Positions 11,815-23,200 of a stretch of 64,000 nucleotides of DNA are shown here, one piece after another. The stretch is from the NCBI GenBank assembly GCA_030062745.1, contig CP099839.1, positions 315,001-379,000 of the forward strand. Reading direction: 5' to 3'. Source of the DNA: Capitulum mitella. Lineage: Eukaryota; Arthropoda; Thecostraca; Pollicipedomorpha; Pollicipedidae. The notes under the pieces were generated by a model that was not told the DNA's origin, searched no databases, and saw only the letters and a list, made by a program, of their open reading frames with translations. The position numbers and the translations under genes are program-made. The first letter of the stretch is position 1; each line of letters starts with the position of its first letter.

Positions 11815-12264
11815 AGGGTGACGTCGGCTGGCGGCAAACGCAGCGGCGACCTCTTCGCCGAGCCCGGCGATACTTGCCGCCTCTCGCGCTCCCGGCTCCC
11901 GGCGGCCCGTTACCGACACCAGACATCACGGAAACCGGCCTTCCCGTGTCGGGGACGGCTCCCGGCTGGCCGCGGGCACAGAGGAGGGAGGCCGCCGGCC
12001 GCCGCCGCCAGCGGCGCTGGGGACCGCAGCCGCCGAGCGCGGCCGGCCAGATGGCCGCGGTCACCACCGGCGCCGGGCTGGCGGCCGCCGCCAGGCCAGC
12101 GACCTCCGCACTCCGACCCGGCGCGGCTCGCCGCCGCCCGGGCCGTGGACACCGCGACCATGGCGCGGCGCCGGCCGGCTAATTGGAGCGGAGGCGGAAC
12201 ACAGCGGCCACCGCCGCGACTGGCTGCTGCTGCGAGCGCGATGAGCAGATTCGTTTTGCAGTAA
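11815..12264. other. GC-rich island with a possible first coding exon at its right edge
   Basis: About 430 bp of extremely GC-rich, CpG-dense sequence, open in several frames. At the edge, ATG AGC AGA TTC GTT TTG CA (12241-12260) is followed directly by the strong donor GTAAGAAG, which would be a short first coding exon ending in phase 2. Its phase does not fit the exon at 16335 directly, so a link to that gene would need another exon. The island is a plausible CpG-island promoter; the exon itself is only a suggestion. Confidence 0.3.
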
Positions 12265-13483
12265 GAAGCTTACGACATGAGTACGTCAAATGAAAGTTGC
12301 TTTATGACTAGCGCACGTTCCAGTGAAGTATTCTGATCATTGCCTATGTTACTTCGTTCAACATTATAATTATGCAAGCAAAGTTGGAGTGGTAAACGAA
12401 GGATAAACAGAGAGAACTGGACGACGGCCACGAGAAGCTCTCCCGGGTTTTAAAGGACCAACGGACAGCTGCACGGTGATCTAGAGACTAGTTACCAAAT
12501 CCGACTCTCCCCTTTCTCAAATCCCGGACATGCACCAGAGGAGTCGTGACAGCTCATAATGGCCCTGACCTTTTTTAATGTCGCTAATCCTACATATTTC
12601 GAAATAGCGATCCGATGCAAAATGTTTGTGATATATGGTCTTGCTGGTCGCCTGATCGGGTTCAGAGCAAAAACACCTGTGCTGCTTCTTACGCTAGACA
12701 GACAAACAGAGCTCGACTGTTGTCACAGGTAAACCGCCGTTGCCGAGCACGTTTAGCTCGAGGAATGTCCCCGCTAGCCATCTGCCTTATTTGTCTCCGC
12801 CAGTACCGCTGCCTGTGTCCAGACATCTGCGTTCGCTGTATGTCGCTGAGAACTGTGATGTTATCGCGGCCAAATCCACTGACTGACCCGTTCGCTTCCA
12901 GGGAAGCTGGCAGGCGCCTGGCTGCTGCTGGCCTTGGTAAGTTGTCTGCTCCGAGAGTTGCAGTACTGGCTTGAAATGCATAAAAACCTGTCCGGCAGAC
13001 CACAGTGGAGGCCGCGGCACGGTGCCCCAAAGACCAGCAAGAGCTCCCTGAATGGCATCAAGTCCAGCCGGTCCGACTTCTAGTAATAAACTGGCCCAGA
13101 ACAAAACTGAAACGTTCTCGCTTATATTTCTTGCGACGCAGTAATCGGGTATTTCCCGTTGCTGACCAAAGAAAACCACAGCATGACAAAATGGCGTTGT
13201 TGACAACAAAAGTCTGCATATCAGTCATTGTTTGCAGTTGCCGGAAACGCTAGCACCTCGCCTGAGTCTCAACGGTGACCCTGGCCATGCAATGGTAGGC
13301 AATGACGGCAAACCAATGAACGTCAAACATGCAATTATCTGTCCACCTCCGGCGCCGGCTGAGTGTCGTTTGGTTCCTACCATTTTTGCCACTAGATTCC
13401 ACACACCACAAGCTTCGAGTATGGACTATGGCCGTGTGGTATTGATCCCAAGCCAACCACACCATGATTGGCACTATCTGTGG
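12265..13483. other. Intergenic, nothing recognised
   Basis: Mixed-composition DNA without a recognisable reading frame, RNA gene or clear repeat. It ends at the hAT-type terminus at 13484. Confidence 0.6.
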
Positions 13484-15429
13484 CAGTGGCGTAGCCAAGG
13501 GAAGGGGCCAAAGGGGCCATGGCCCCCCCCCCCCCTGGAGGCTAAGCGGGGCCCCCTGGCGGCCGAGCGGACCCCCTGGGGCCGAAGGCCCCGGTTAGCG
13601 TGAGGCGCCCGCAGGGCGTCTTACACTGTCCGAAAGAGACAATCAAAGCAAAACAAGAATATTTTAAACATTAAAGAAGGCTTACGAATCTAAAGAAAAA
13701 ATACTCCGAATATACAAGGCTTTGTGTGCTGTGAAGAGAGGCCCGTGATCTGAATGAGCGTTTAGGGGCCGCTGCTACCTTGTAGGAAGGTTCACTGCCT
13801 GTCTGGGGAGGGCCCCCTGTCGGCCAGTAAAGGGCCCCTGTCAGCCTCTGAAGGGATCTCCTTTCGGTCTGGAAGAAGGCCCCTGCCCATGCCTCCAGAG
13901 GTCGACAGGGGCCCTTTACAAGCGGATAGGGTGCCCTCTGCAGACAGGCGGTGACTCCCTGGCCAACAGGGACCTCTAAATGGTCATTCAGGGGCCCCTG
14001 CTTTCCTGTACAGATGTCCCTGCCGACCTGTAAGAGGCACCTGCGAGGTCGGCAGGAACGTCTTTACAAGCGAGTATGGCCCCCTTTACATTTCAGCTGG
14101 GCTCCTTTACAAACCGACGGTAATTTGAATCACATGGGGCCCCGCCAATTACGAGGGCCAGGCTCGGATCCAAAGGGGAGCAATTAGGGCGATCACCCCT
14201 CCCCCTGAGGCCTGAGAAGGGGCCCCTTTCAGACTTAAAAGGAGCCTCGAAAGGGTCCCGTATGAGTTTCACGGATGGGCTGCATTCAGGGAGGCCTCCT
14301 GGAGGGTTAGGTGACCTCTGAGACGCATAGGTGGCCCCTGAAGCTCCCAAAGGGCCCCTGAGATCACGAGAGGGTCCCAATACGGCAGAGTGTCCCTGAG
14401 ACCGCCCCTGAGACGGCCAAGAAGAGGACTGAGTCCCTAGGGGACCCGTGTGAGTGAAAAGCTGAATGTCTTGTTCTTGATGTAGCCAGAGTGCCTCCGA
14501 GAGCGTTAATAAGACACGGCAAGATGGCCCCTAAGATGGAAAGAAGGGCCCTGGACACTCTTCAAGGGGCCCTTGGACCACAAGGAATCCCAACACGGCA
14601 AAACATCCATGAGACCGCTAAAACTACCAGAGAGACGCCTGAGACGGAAAGAACTTAAGGGGTGCCTTGCACGGCATAAGAAGACCCTTATGCCGTGCCA
14701 GAGGGATCCCCTGAACGGGGATTCGTCGGTGACCTTCTCAACCTCGAGAGGAGCCACAAATGGGCTACATTGGCCTTTCTGAAACCTTGAGGCGTTCTTG
14801 ATGCTGTCAGGGGCCCCGGGAAGGTGAGGTGGTCGCGGGAACCCTGCGAGGCAAAGACGACAAGAGGGCCTCTGAGACGGTATTCGGGTTTTGTGGGGGG
14901 CGCTGGACGGCCAGAGGGTCCCCGAATGTAACAAGCGGACTCCTGGTATGGGCAAGGCCACGCCCTTAGGCTGCCCGTGAGGCCCTTGAAGCGCCAACAA
15001 AAGCCCCTTGTTACGGCTAGACGTTGGACCAGATACAGACACGACATTTCAAATGGAAGGGGAGGGGATGGAACCGCCTAAAATATTGTTATAAATATTA
15101 TTATTATTAAATATTACGTTGAATATCGCAGTTTTTGTCATATTGCGGCCACTTTGTGCGGGAACAAAACGCAGAATGTTCTCAGATAATGTGACGCGTT
15201 TGAATTATTTTCGGTTATTTTAACGGTAAAAAAAGCAGAATCACATAATTTTCTATATCTGAAGGAAAAAATGGGGGCCCGCGCTGACCATTGGCCTCTA
15301 CCCCCCCCCCCTGCCTTGGCGAAATCTTGATTCCGCCCTTGGCGAGGGCTCCCATTGATTTCGAAGGCCCCCTTGACCCCTTGATGATTTGCCCCCCCCC
15401 CCCCGGGCGGAATCCTGGCTACGTCCCTG
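13484..15429. mobile_element. Non-autonomous hAT-type element (outer of a nested pair)
   Basis: The left end reads CAGTGGCGTAGCCAAGG. The right end, read on the other strand, is CAGGGACGTAGCCAGGATT, so the two are imperfect inverted copies. The flanking 8-mers are ATCTGTGG (13476-13483) and ATCCGTGG (15430-15437), a 7/8 match expected for a hAT target duplication. The interior has no coding potential and is largely G/C-rich decayed short repeats of the type GGCCCCTG..., with long C-runs near both ends. A second element (14159-15341) sits inside it. Confidence 0.75.
14159..15341. mobile_element. Non-autonomous hAT-type element nested in 13484-15429
   Basis: The left end is CAGGCTCGGATCCAAAGG; the right end on the other strand is CAAGGGCGGAATCAAGATTTC. 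Flanks are ACGAGGGC (14151-14158) and GCGAGGGC (15342-15349), a 7/8 target duplication. It belongs to the same family as 50262-54704: its left 800 bp resembles about 50290-51020 (both contain GTATGAGTTTCACGG and many GAGACGGC-type units) and its right 320 bp resembles about 54358-54704 (GACACGAYATTTCAAAT, GCCACTYTGYGCG). Confidence 0.75.
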
Positions 15430-16068
15430 ATCCGTGGGTTATAAATTGTCTGTCCTTGGCCACTTTGGGGAAGAAAAATGGCTGACATTGGGTTTACCAA
15501 AAGCCAAGGTAGCGAGCACACTCAGCTACAAACAAAAGACTGTTTAACCGCTGCGACATGCGGTAGGTACGCTCATTTCTAGCACGAAAACTATTCCAAT
15601 GAACAGATTGCGCTGGCGCATGTACTCACATTGCCAAGGAACAACCGCAAAACAGAAGACACACCGGCCAATTCTGCTCCGTGCTGGGAAAGCTCGATGC
15701 CGACGCCCCTCCAGTTTCTGCAGAGCCTGCCGCCTTAGACGCGTTACTCGGACCGCTGCACCGTTCCCGCACCACCTCCGGGATCTTCCCAGGCCCGCGC
15801 TGACACCCACCACTCACTCGCCCTGTAACCCGCACCGCAGCGGCGGCCGAGTCTGACCTGTGGCGGGGTCCGAAGGCCAGCGACGGGATCTGTGCTCTGT
15901 AACTCTGCGACGTCACCTTCACGACGGTCATACTACCTATGGTTCGGCCAAAGGTTCCTGGAGTGATGTAAACTGTGGCGTCACTCACCACAGGTCCCTC
16001 ATTGCTCTCGGGACAAGGACCACATCATTTCCTGCGGAGTGGCTAGTGGGGACGCCATGAGTTATGAC
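15430..16068. other. Intergenic with a small GC-rich island
   Basis: About 15690-15880 is GC- and CpG-rich, like the other islands in this window. The remainder is unremarkable. No gene recognised. Confidence 0.5.
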
Positions 16069-16222
16069 CAGAGGCGCAGCCAGGATTTTCTCAAGGAGCC
16101 TAAAGTTCAGTGTGAACTGAAATCATGCGAAAACCGCCTGCCGGAGACAATGTACAATGGATTCCGCAAAACTGCGAGCCTGTGGGGGGCGCCCCTCCCC
16201 CCAGCACCCGTCTGCGCCTGTG
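16069..16222. mobile_element. 154-bp hAT-type MITE
   Basis: The left end is CAGAGGCGCAGCCAGG and the right end on the other strand is CACAGGCGCAGACGGG, matching at 10 of the first 11 bases. Flanks GTTATGAC (16061-16068) and GTTACAAC (16223-16230) agree at 6 of 8 with only transitions different. It lies just upstream of the exon at 16335. Confidence 0.5.
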
Positions 16223-16334
16223 GTTACAACGTTAACTACATCAAGGTGGCGAGAATTTGCGTCATGCCCCGCTATGATGTTTTAAATGTGGTGTCCCCGC
16301 GCGGAGGACGACCTGACTATCTCCCTGCCTACAG

Positions 16335-18946
16335 GCCGGCTGCTGCCTGGCTGGTGACATGATGCGCAAGTCGATCGTGTACAACCCGAAGACGCCGGAC
16401 GTGTTCTACTGCCCGCTGTACAAGCCCAAGTCGTTCGACGACATGTTGGTGAAGGCGCGGCCACTCTCCAAGCTGTGCGAGTTCAAGGGCCGTCCCCTGC
16501 CGGCCGACTACCGCTCCGACTGCTACGGCGACGTCGACGAGACCGAGTTCGCCTGCTCCGAGAAGCACCGCATCCTGGTGAGTGCCCGCGGAGGCGTCAC
16601 GCGGGCGGGGAGGCTCCGTCGGCGAGGGGTAAGTCCGTTCTGGAGGCTGACTGAAGCTGGGCGGACTGTGCGGCCGGGCTCCCCGCGCGTCTGTTTGGAC
16701 GTCTGTCGAGGCTCTGCTGGTGGGGGGTCGCCAGTCAGTCACCAGCCAGCCAGTCAGCCAGCCAGTCACCAGTGTCGCCGGATTGGCCCAGAGCACCGCG
16801 CAACAGAAACGCTGAGAACTCAAAGTCGAAATCGAGGGAGCTGCAATACGAGCAGTGTTCGTCATGGAGGGATGGGCTTCTATGGCGGCGAATAACCTAG
16901 GGGAGAGAAAGAGACCCACTAATGCATAACACAGCGGCACTCGCGAAGGCGCATATCGGTGTGACTGATTTCGCTGTGAATTGGGCTAGTGGCCGGCTGC
17001 CGTGTAACAAGTCTGGCGGCCGGCCGGCTCCGTGTGTCTCACCCGCTGGTCAACATTGCAGCAGCGACTGCGGTCCGAGGAGGAGGCGCTCAACGGCATC
17101 TGGGACGGCCACTAACCGGTAACTAACGCCCACGCCGGACCGTTGCAGGCGCGACAGGCGGGCCCCGGCCGGCGGCCTCTGACGGGACACTGACGACCGA
17201 CCGTCTTACAGCGGACAGACCGACCGAACGCCGGCGGCCGAGACTGTAACCCAGACCGACCGGCCCTCTTACAGGACAGGCCCTCTTGTACCGTCGGCCA
17301 GGACTGTGACCGGCGCCCGCCGACCCCGTTACGGACGTGACCATTTCAGACGTGGGTGTCATCGACCCGAATGTTGCATGCAGCCCTGACGGAGCGACGG
17401 CGGGCCGCCCGGGACTGAACGATGACGTACGACAATCAGCTGATCTGCTGACGAAGGCTTGGATGACGGGACCTTCCATAGGCAAAAGCCCGAAGTAAAT
17501 CAGAAATCGCGCAGAATCCACTCTTTTTAAGACGTGATTCACGCACGTACCATGATTCTTAAAAAAAGGCATCGCACTGCTGCAACTGCAATACACCATG
17601 CGGTCTGCACAGCGATTAAGTTCGACCCAACGCGTGGTTGCTGGCAATCGCGTTTCAGAGTCTTGACAATTTTCCAGTAACGTTTTACAGTGAAAACACT
17701 GCAACAGACGCCCATCCACTGGTGTGGGAATTCAGAGACGCAAGATACGCATTCCCTTCAAAGCGTCGGCAACTGAGCTAGCGTGACCGCTCGGCCACTC
17801 TGAGCGCCTGGCTGCGCACGACACTAATCCAGCCGAGCAATCGGGACGGATCCATCCGACAGACATCCGAGCCGTCGGTGTTTACCCACCGACACTGGTC
17901 TGGGTACTGGCATGACGGCACTAACACTTCGCCAACGAGGTTAGACATACTCTGCCAGGGAGAACGTGACGTTGCCACCTAGGGGCCCCAGCGCGGACGG
18001 AGGGAGTCGACGCCAGACGTAGTCCAGACATTGAGAGCCGAGACTTGGACGCATGAGGCTTGGAAGCGGGGATCAGACCAACCATGACCACGGACGTCAT
18101 ATGGAACATGAATATTAATATAGCGCAGGTGACCCAGTAACACATGCTCAGCGCTGTCGATAACCCGATAAACAAAGCGGTGTTGTTGCCGATGCTCACT
18201 AACATAATCATAGAGATGGTCCTCTCACTGAAGTCACAATTCAGTGATAACATCTAGTTTTGTCAACACGTAAGAAAGAGCATTTAATTAATAAGCACTA
18301 TCCACTCACATGAATAACTAAATGTTTTCAAGGTCTGCTCTGTATGGAAAACTGCTTCTCTATAAAGAATTGCTCAACTGCTCAATATGGAACTGCTCAA
18401 TACAGAACTTTGTAAAGGCAATGGGATAATATTCAGAGAGCATGCCTAATTCCCGACCGAGTAATTACGCATTTTCTTAAGAAAAACACTATCCTTCTGC
18501 ATTGCTCTCGGATGTACACACGACATAGCTTACCTGCGTACGATAAAACAGAATAGCCATTTTCTCTCCTAATTCCCATGAGTGCTCTTTCCAATGCCAT
18601 ACAGAAGTTTTGCCTTCTCGAACAAAGTTCTTGGAAGTGCAAATGTAGCTAATCAAAAAACTGCTTATCACTTCCACACCATAAAGAACTTCAAAGAGAA
18701 CGTTGCCTTTTCTGTCCAAGCCGTCCAAGGTGGTTCGCGCTCCCCCATTTACAGATTTGCAGAGGTAAAATTTCGGCATCTACCAGCTTCCACCGGGTAT
18801 TCCACTGAGCGCACCCTGGCGCAGTCGTCGGTGGCCGTGTTTGACTCTGCCCGGCCGCGCCGCAGATGCGACTGAACCCGCCGGGCGCGGAGAACGCCAT
18901 CGACGTGGAGGACGACTTCGTCTACAAGTACTACGGCGACTACTGA
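16335..18946 (+). CDS. Unidentified small protein, two exons (about 99 residues as seen)
   Basis: Exon 16335-16577 begins after the acceptor CTACAG and ends at the donor GTGAGT; exon 18866-18946 begins after CGCAG and ends with TGA. Both are phase 0. From the ATG pair at 16359 the product is 73 + 26 residues. It has four cysteines (in FYCPL, KLCEF, SDCYG and FACSE), basic and proline-rich segments such as YKPKSFDDML, and an acidic, aromatic C-terminus ending VEDDFVYKYYGDY. Codon choice is strongly GC-ending, unlike the introns, which supports real coding. I do not recognise the family. The acceptor before the ATG leaves open that coding exons exist upstream, in which case this is only the C-terminus. 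The 2.3-kb intron holds no other recognisable gene. It is tail-to-tail with EIF3G. Confidence 0.6.
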
Positions 18947-19220
18947 CGCGCCGCCGGGTCCGAACACTGAGCGACGCGCCGCCGGCGACACCTGCCGGGC
19001 GCCGCGCAGTGTTCGACCGCCGCGCCGCGCCTCGGCCCCGGAGACGCTCGCGCGGCGGGAACTGATGGTAGATAGCTGTTGTAGCCTAAATCGGTGTTGC
19101 CGCTGGAGTCTAACTGATCATCAGTATTGGGAGACGTCTAGGAGACGGTGTACTGTTCGATGTAACGATACGGTCTGTGATCGCTATTTGCAGTTTTCGA
19201 TTCTTTACCATAACTCATAA

Positions 19221-19226
19221 TTTATT
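19221..19226 (-). terminator. Polyadenylation signal AATAAA of EIF3G
   Basis: AATAAA on the minus strand, 140 bp past the EIF3G stop codon in the terminal micro-exon. It is the nearest such hexamer downstream and fits a short 3' UTR. Confidence 0.55.
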
Positions 19227-19365
19227 AATGCATAATATCTCTCTTGACGCGTCGCCAAGCCGTGAAAGAGAAACGAGCAAAAATACATTTCACCGAAGCC
19301 TGTATTGTTTCCGTTTCCAACGCCATACGCGAACCATAAAAAGCGAAGCGGCCCCCCGGATGCTC

Positions 19366-20171
19366 CTATTTCTCCGACGGCCTGAAAATGGAAATCCCAG
19401 ATCAGAATCAACTCAATCACCGAGGAACGCGAACACGAAAAACACCACTCAGAATGAAGCATAATCACAACGAGGATTAAATGAACATGGGTAAAGCACG
19501 AGCCAAATGCTAAACGATCGATCACCAACACCACGCACGTCCAAAGAATGACATCGTCGACGGCCCAGGCGCACGGCAGCGTGAGACCAGCGGGCCGCAT
19601 TCCGACCATTCGGTCCGATACTTACTTAGACCACTCAACCTTGAGGATCAGGTGATCGTAACCGAAGCCGTTCAGTCGCCGGATGGCCTCCTCGGCGGCC
19701 TCCTGCCGGTGGAAGCTGATGAAGGCGAACCCCTTGGAGAGGCCAGTCATCTTGTCCTTGGCCAGGAAGGTGCGCGACAGTGAGCCGAACGGCCGGAACA
19801 GCTCCTCCAGGTCGGACTCGCGCGTGCTCTCCGACAAGTTTGTCACGCGCACCGTGGCGTAGTCGTCTGGCGGACACAGCGCGACAAGACAGAGGTCACA
19901 GGCGAGGTACGACAGAGACAGCGGTCACATAAAGGGAGCGACACAGACAGCGGCCGTGTTGTTCCCAGGTAAGGCAGACACCAACACGCAGTGAGCGCCA
20001 TGAATAATGCGACTGGAAACATATAGGTCAAAGGCAAGATGGTCGCAGCTAGCAAGGACTTGCAATGTATAGCGGAAGTGAAGCACAAAGGGATGGCAAC
20101 AGTGCACATGATTTCTTTTAACGCATCACGAGAATTATACCTATTTTGCAGAATCCGTGAGAATATACAAA

Positions 20172-20258
<87 letters not shown>

Positions 20259-23200
20259 TAACAATAACAACAATACCAATAATAATAAGAAGAAAAAGAA
20301 GAAAAATAACATTAAAATGCCCCTTTTCCATGTGTTTACAGTTGCTTTTTGACCTAAAAACAGCTATTCTATTCATCCGACAATACATTCAAACGTCTAT
20401 TCACGTGGGTCAGAAACTAGGAATGAACCAACACTGCATAAATCAAACTGAGACCACTTTCCATCCTTGGCAATCACAGACGACGCTTAAGGCCAAAGTG
20501 CTGTTGATGACGTAACTTACAGACAGCAAAGCATACGGTCAGCGTGCCAGCCAGAACACCATGTGGAAGGACTCAAGGAGGTTGCATCTTTATCACACCG
20601 GTCCATTCTGCGTCAACGGTTTTCTGGTGCAGGGCACAGAGCACTTCGGCTGGCAGCTATTCAACACACGAACAATTTTCCAAGGAAATTCGTGAAGAAA
20701 AACGCATTCAACTGCAAAGCAGTGAAACTTTCAGGACCGACATATTTTCTATACTACATTAGCATATACTGTATTGCGTCCCATCCATCCGGGGATGGGG
20801 ACGCAAGACGAGGACGGGCTGCCCGAAAGGGGACGAGACGCACTACCGCACGGGCTGCCCGAACGCTTTGTATATATTTTTTTGTAATTTCCTATCTTTC
20901 AATGCATAGAATGGAGTGCCCAGGACTGCCCAAGGCTTTCCTTCCGTGCATCGTTCCAGCGAGGACTGACTACTAGTGCCAGAGAAACAATGCAACGAGG
21001 CTGCCGTGGTGATTCTGAAACTGAGAAAATGACAAACTGGTGGCATTCGGTGCTCACTTTCCGGTCAACTGGACCCTAAGGGCAATTAAAACGCCAAAGG
21101 AAGTGCAGAGACCACGAGAATCACGCAATGAACACTATGAACACGATGCCAGTGGCAGCAAAAAACGTTCTGAAGCAGTAAAACAGTCATGTATATCATG
21201 TTTTAAGACGAGACTATACACCGTACAAAAACGAAAGAAACCTGAGAAGTTTAAATGGACTCCCGATAAAATGAGTGAAGCAGCATGTGAATACATAACT
21301 GGCAGCCTGAACGTTGATAAAATTCGTGATAAAACCAGCTCAACAAAAACTGAAATGAACTACCCGATGTCGATGCTTCCAAACGACAGAAAGCCAGCCA
21401 TTTCGATAATTTTCTCACCTCTGCCTCGAGAGCTCATCATGCTCTCGCCTCGCATCTTGGCGCCCTCCTTCATGAACGGCGGGACGTATTTGCCGCCGGT
21501 GGACGTGCTGCTCATCTTGCTGGCCGCCTCCTCCTCCTGCTTCACCTGTAGCACACAGAATTGTGAAATGGTTGGTGACGCAACTCTACCTGGTGACAGT
21601 GACATTTTTTGGTATCATATTTTTGCATACTTGTAATTCCCAGGGGCAGAGAATTCGGACCCTACATAAGGGACGGCCAAGCAGATAAACTGCAATGAGC
21701 AACCGGAATTTCGTTGATCACCGACACGTATACATTTGCTATATATAAAATAAAATTCCTGCAATGCAGACACATTACCTCGTCCAGGACACCGATTTCC
21801 TTGTAGGGACACTGTGTGGTCCAATGGTCACCCTTGCAGTACCGGCACTTGATCTGTCCCTTGTTCTGCTCCTTCAGCTTGGCCCGCACGTCGTCCGACT
21901 CATCCTTCTCCTCCTCGTTCGCCGTGATGAACTGCATGTTGACCTCCTCGGCCATGATGGTGGTGGCAGTGTTCGGACCGGGCTTATCGTTTTTTGACAG
22001 CCCAAACTTGGACCAAACTTTCCGCTTGGCCACGTCCTTTGAAACTTTTCTGCTCTCAACCTTTATGGTTGTAACAATCTACAAGAACAAAGATGAAAAT
22101 AATAAAAATGCAGAAGAAGGTTTACATGAAGGAACCTGACAGGTGAAATTTAACATTAAAGATGGGATACATATCAAAAACTCAGATATCACAATATCAA
22201 AATCCTTTTTCAAAAATCAGATGATTTTCTGTTAAGAAAACAACATCCTTTGAAAAGACAATTTTATATTTCCTGTGAATGTCAATGGAGAACATTAGTT
22301 GCAACTTTACCTTTTCCTTCTTCCCATCATCATTGATTCTGTACTCTGTTACAATTTTGGTACCATTTGGAAGGAGCTTCTCTTCAGTTGGTGGCAGAGC
22401 TGGCTCTGAAACAAATTGTGCAACACATTTGGTTGTTTCTAAACCAATGTATAGACCAAATTGCCTTGGCCACAGTTCCAACAAAAACTGTACACACAGG
22501 CATTTGTTCACAGAGAAAAGTAAAGTAATATCATAATTAAAATATCTAAAGCTGGTATCATGCAAAACTAAATGACAATGCAGTTTCCATGGCTTAGTGA
22601 ATCTGTACACATGCTGAATTCCATCTGCACTTACAGATGGAAGTTTGAAGTTTGAAGAATGCAGTTTCCATGGCTTTGTATCTGTACACATGCTGAATTC
22701 CATCTGCACTTACAGACTCTATACAACCTGCACAAAATTCTATAAGCTGTTACATTATTCCAAATGTCACACTAGGCATGAGAGAAACTACTGTACTCCT
22801 GGGGAAAAACATTTTGTTAGAGCAGCCATCATCTACTCCTTGATCTACATGGTTCAGTCTTACACAACTTAACTCACCATCACTCTCTTCAACTTCATCA
22901 GCCCATGAGGTTGACCTGAGAACAAAATTAACACATTATATGTGCTCAACGATTACTGGGTTGTCTACTGATGCTGACAGGTTTTTCCACATTAAAACCT
23001 ACCACACAAACTGCAGAGGAGGAAGGCAAAATGTTGGTATGACATGGACAACAGAAACTGGACAAAGGCCAATGTGAAGATTAGTACACTGCATACACAA
23101 CATGAAAAGCAAATTCTCATTGTGGTTTTGTGATGTCAAAAAACAATGCTGATATGTACTACTTACAATGTCAGCCAAGAGAATTTAGAGATATGTTACT

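Noticed and set aside
10366-11919. Long frames crossing the N run on both strands
   Set aside because: They are open only because N codons cannot be stops. Only the part before 11234 is supported.
20118-20515. Poly-Ile and poly-Leu frames
   Set aside because: Translation of the (AAT)n microsatellite within an EIF3G intron.
21779-22060. Alternative EIF3G acceptor after CATAAAG, giving an exon 18 nt shorter
   Set aside because: It would drop IVTTIK, which aligns with a conserved block of eIF3g, and its pyrimidine tract is weaker than that of the site at 22079.
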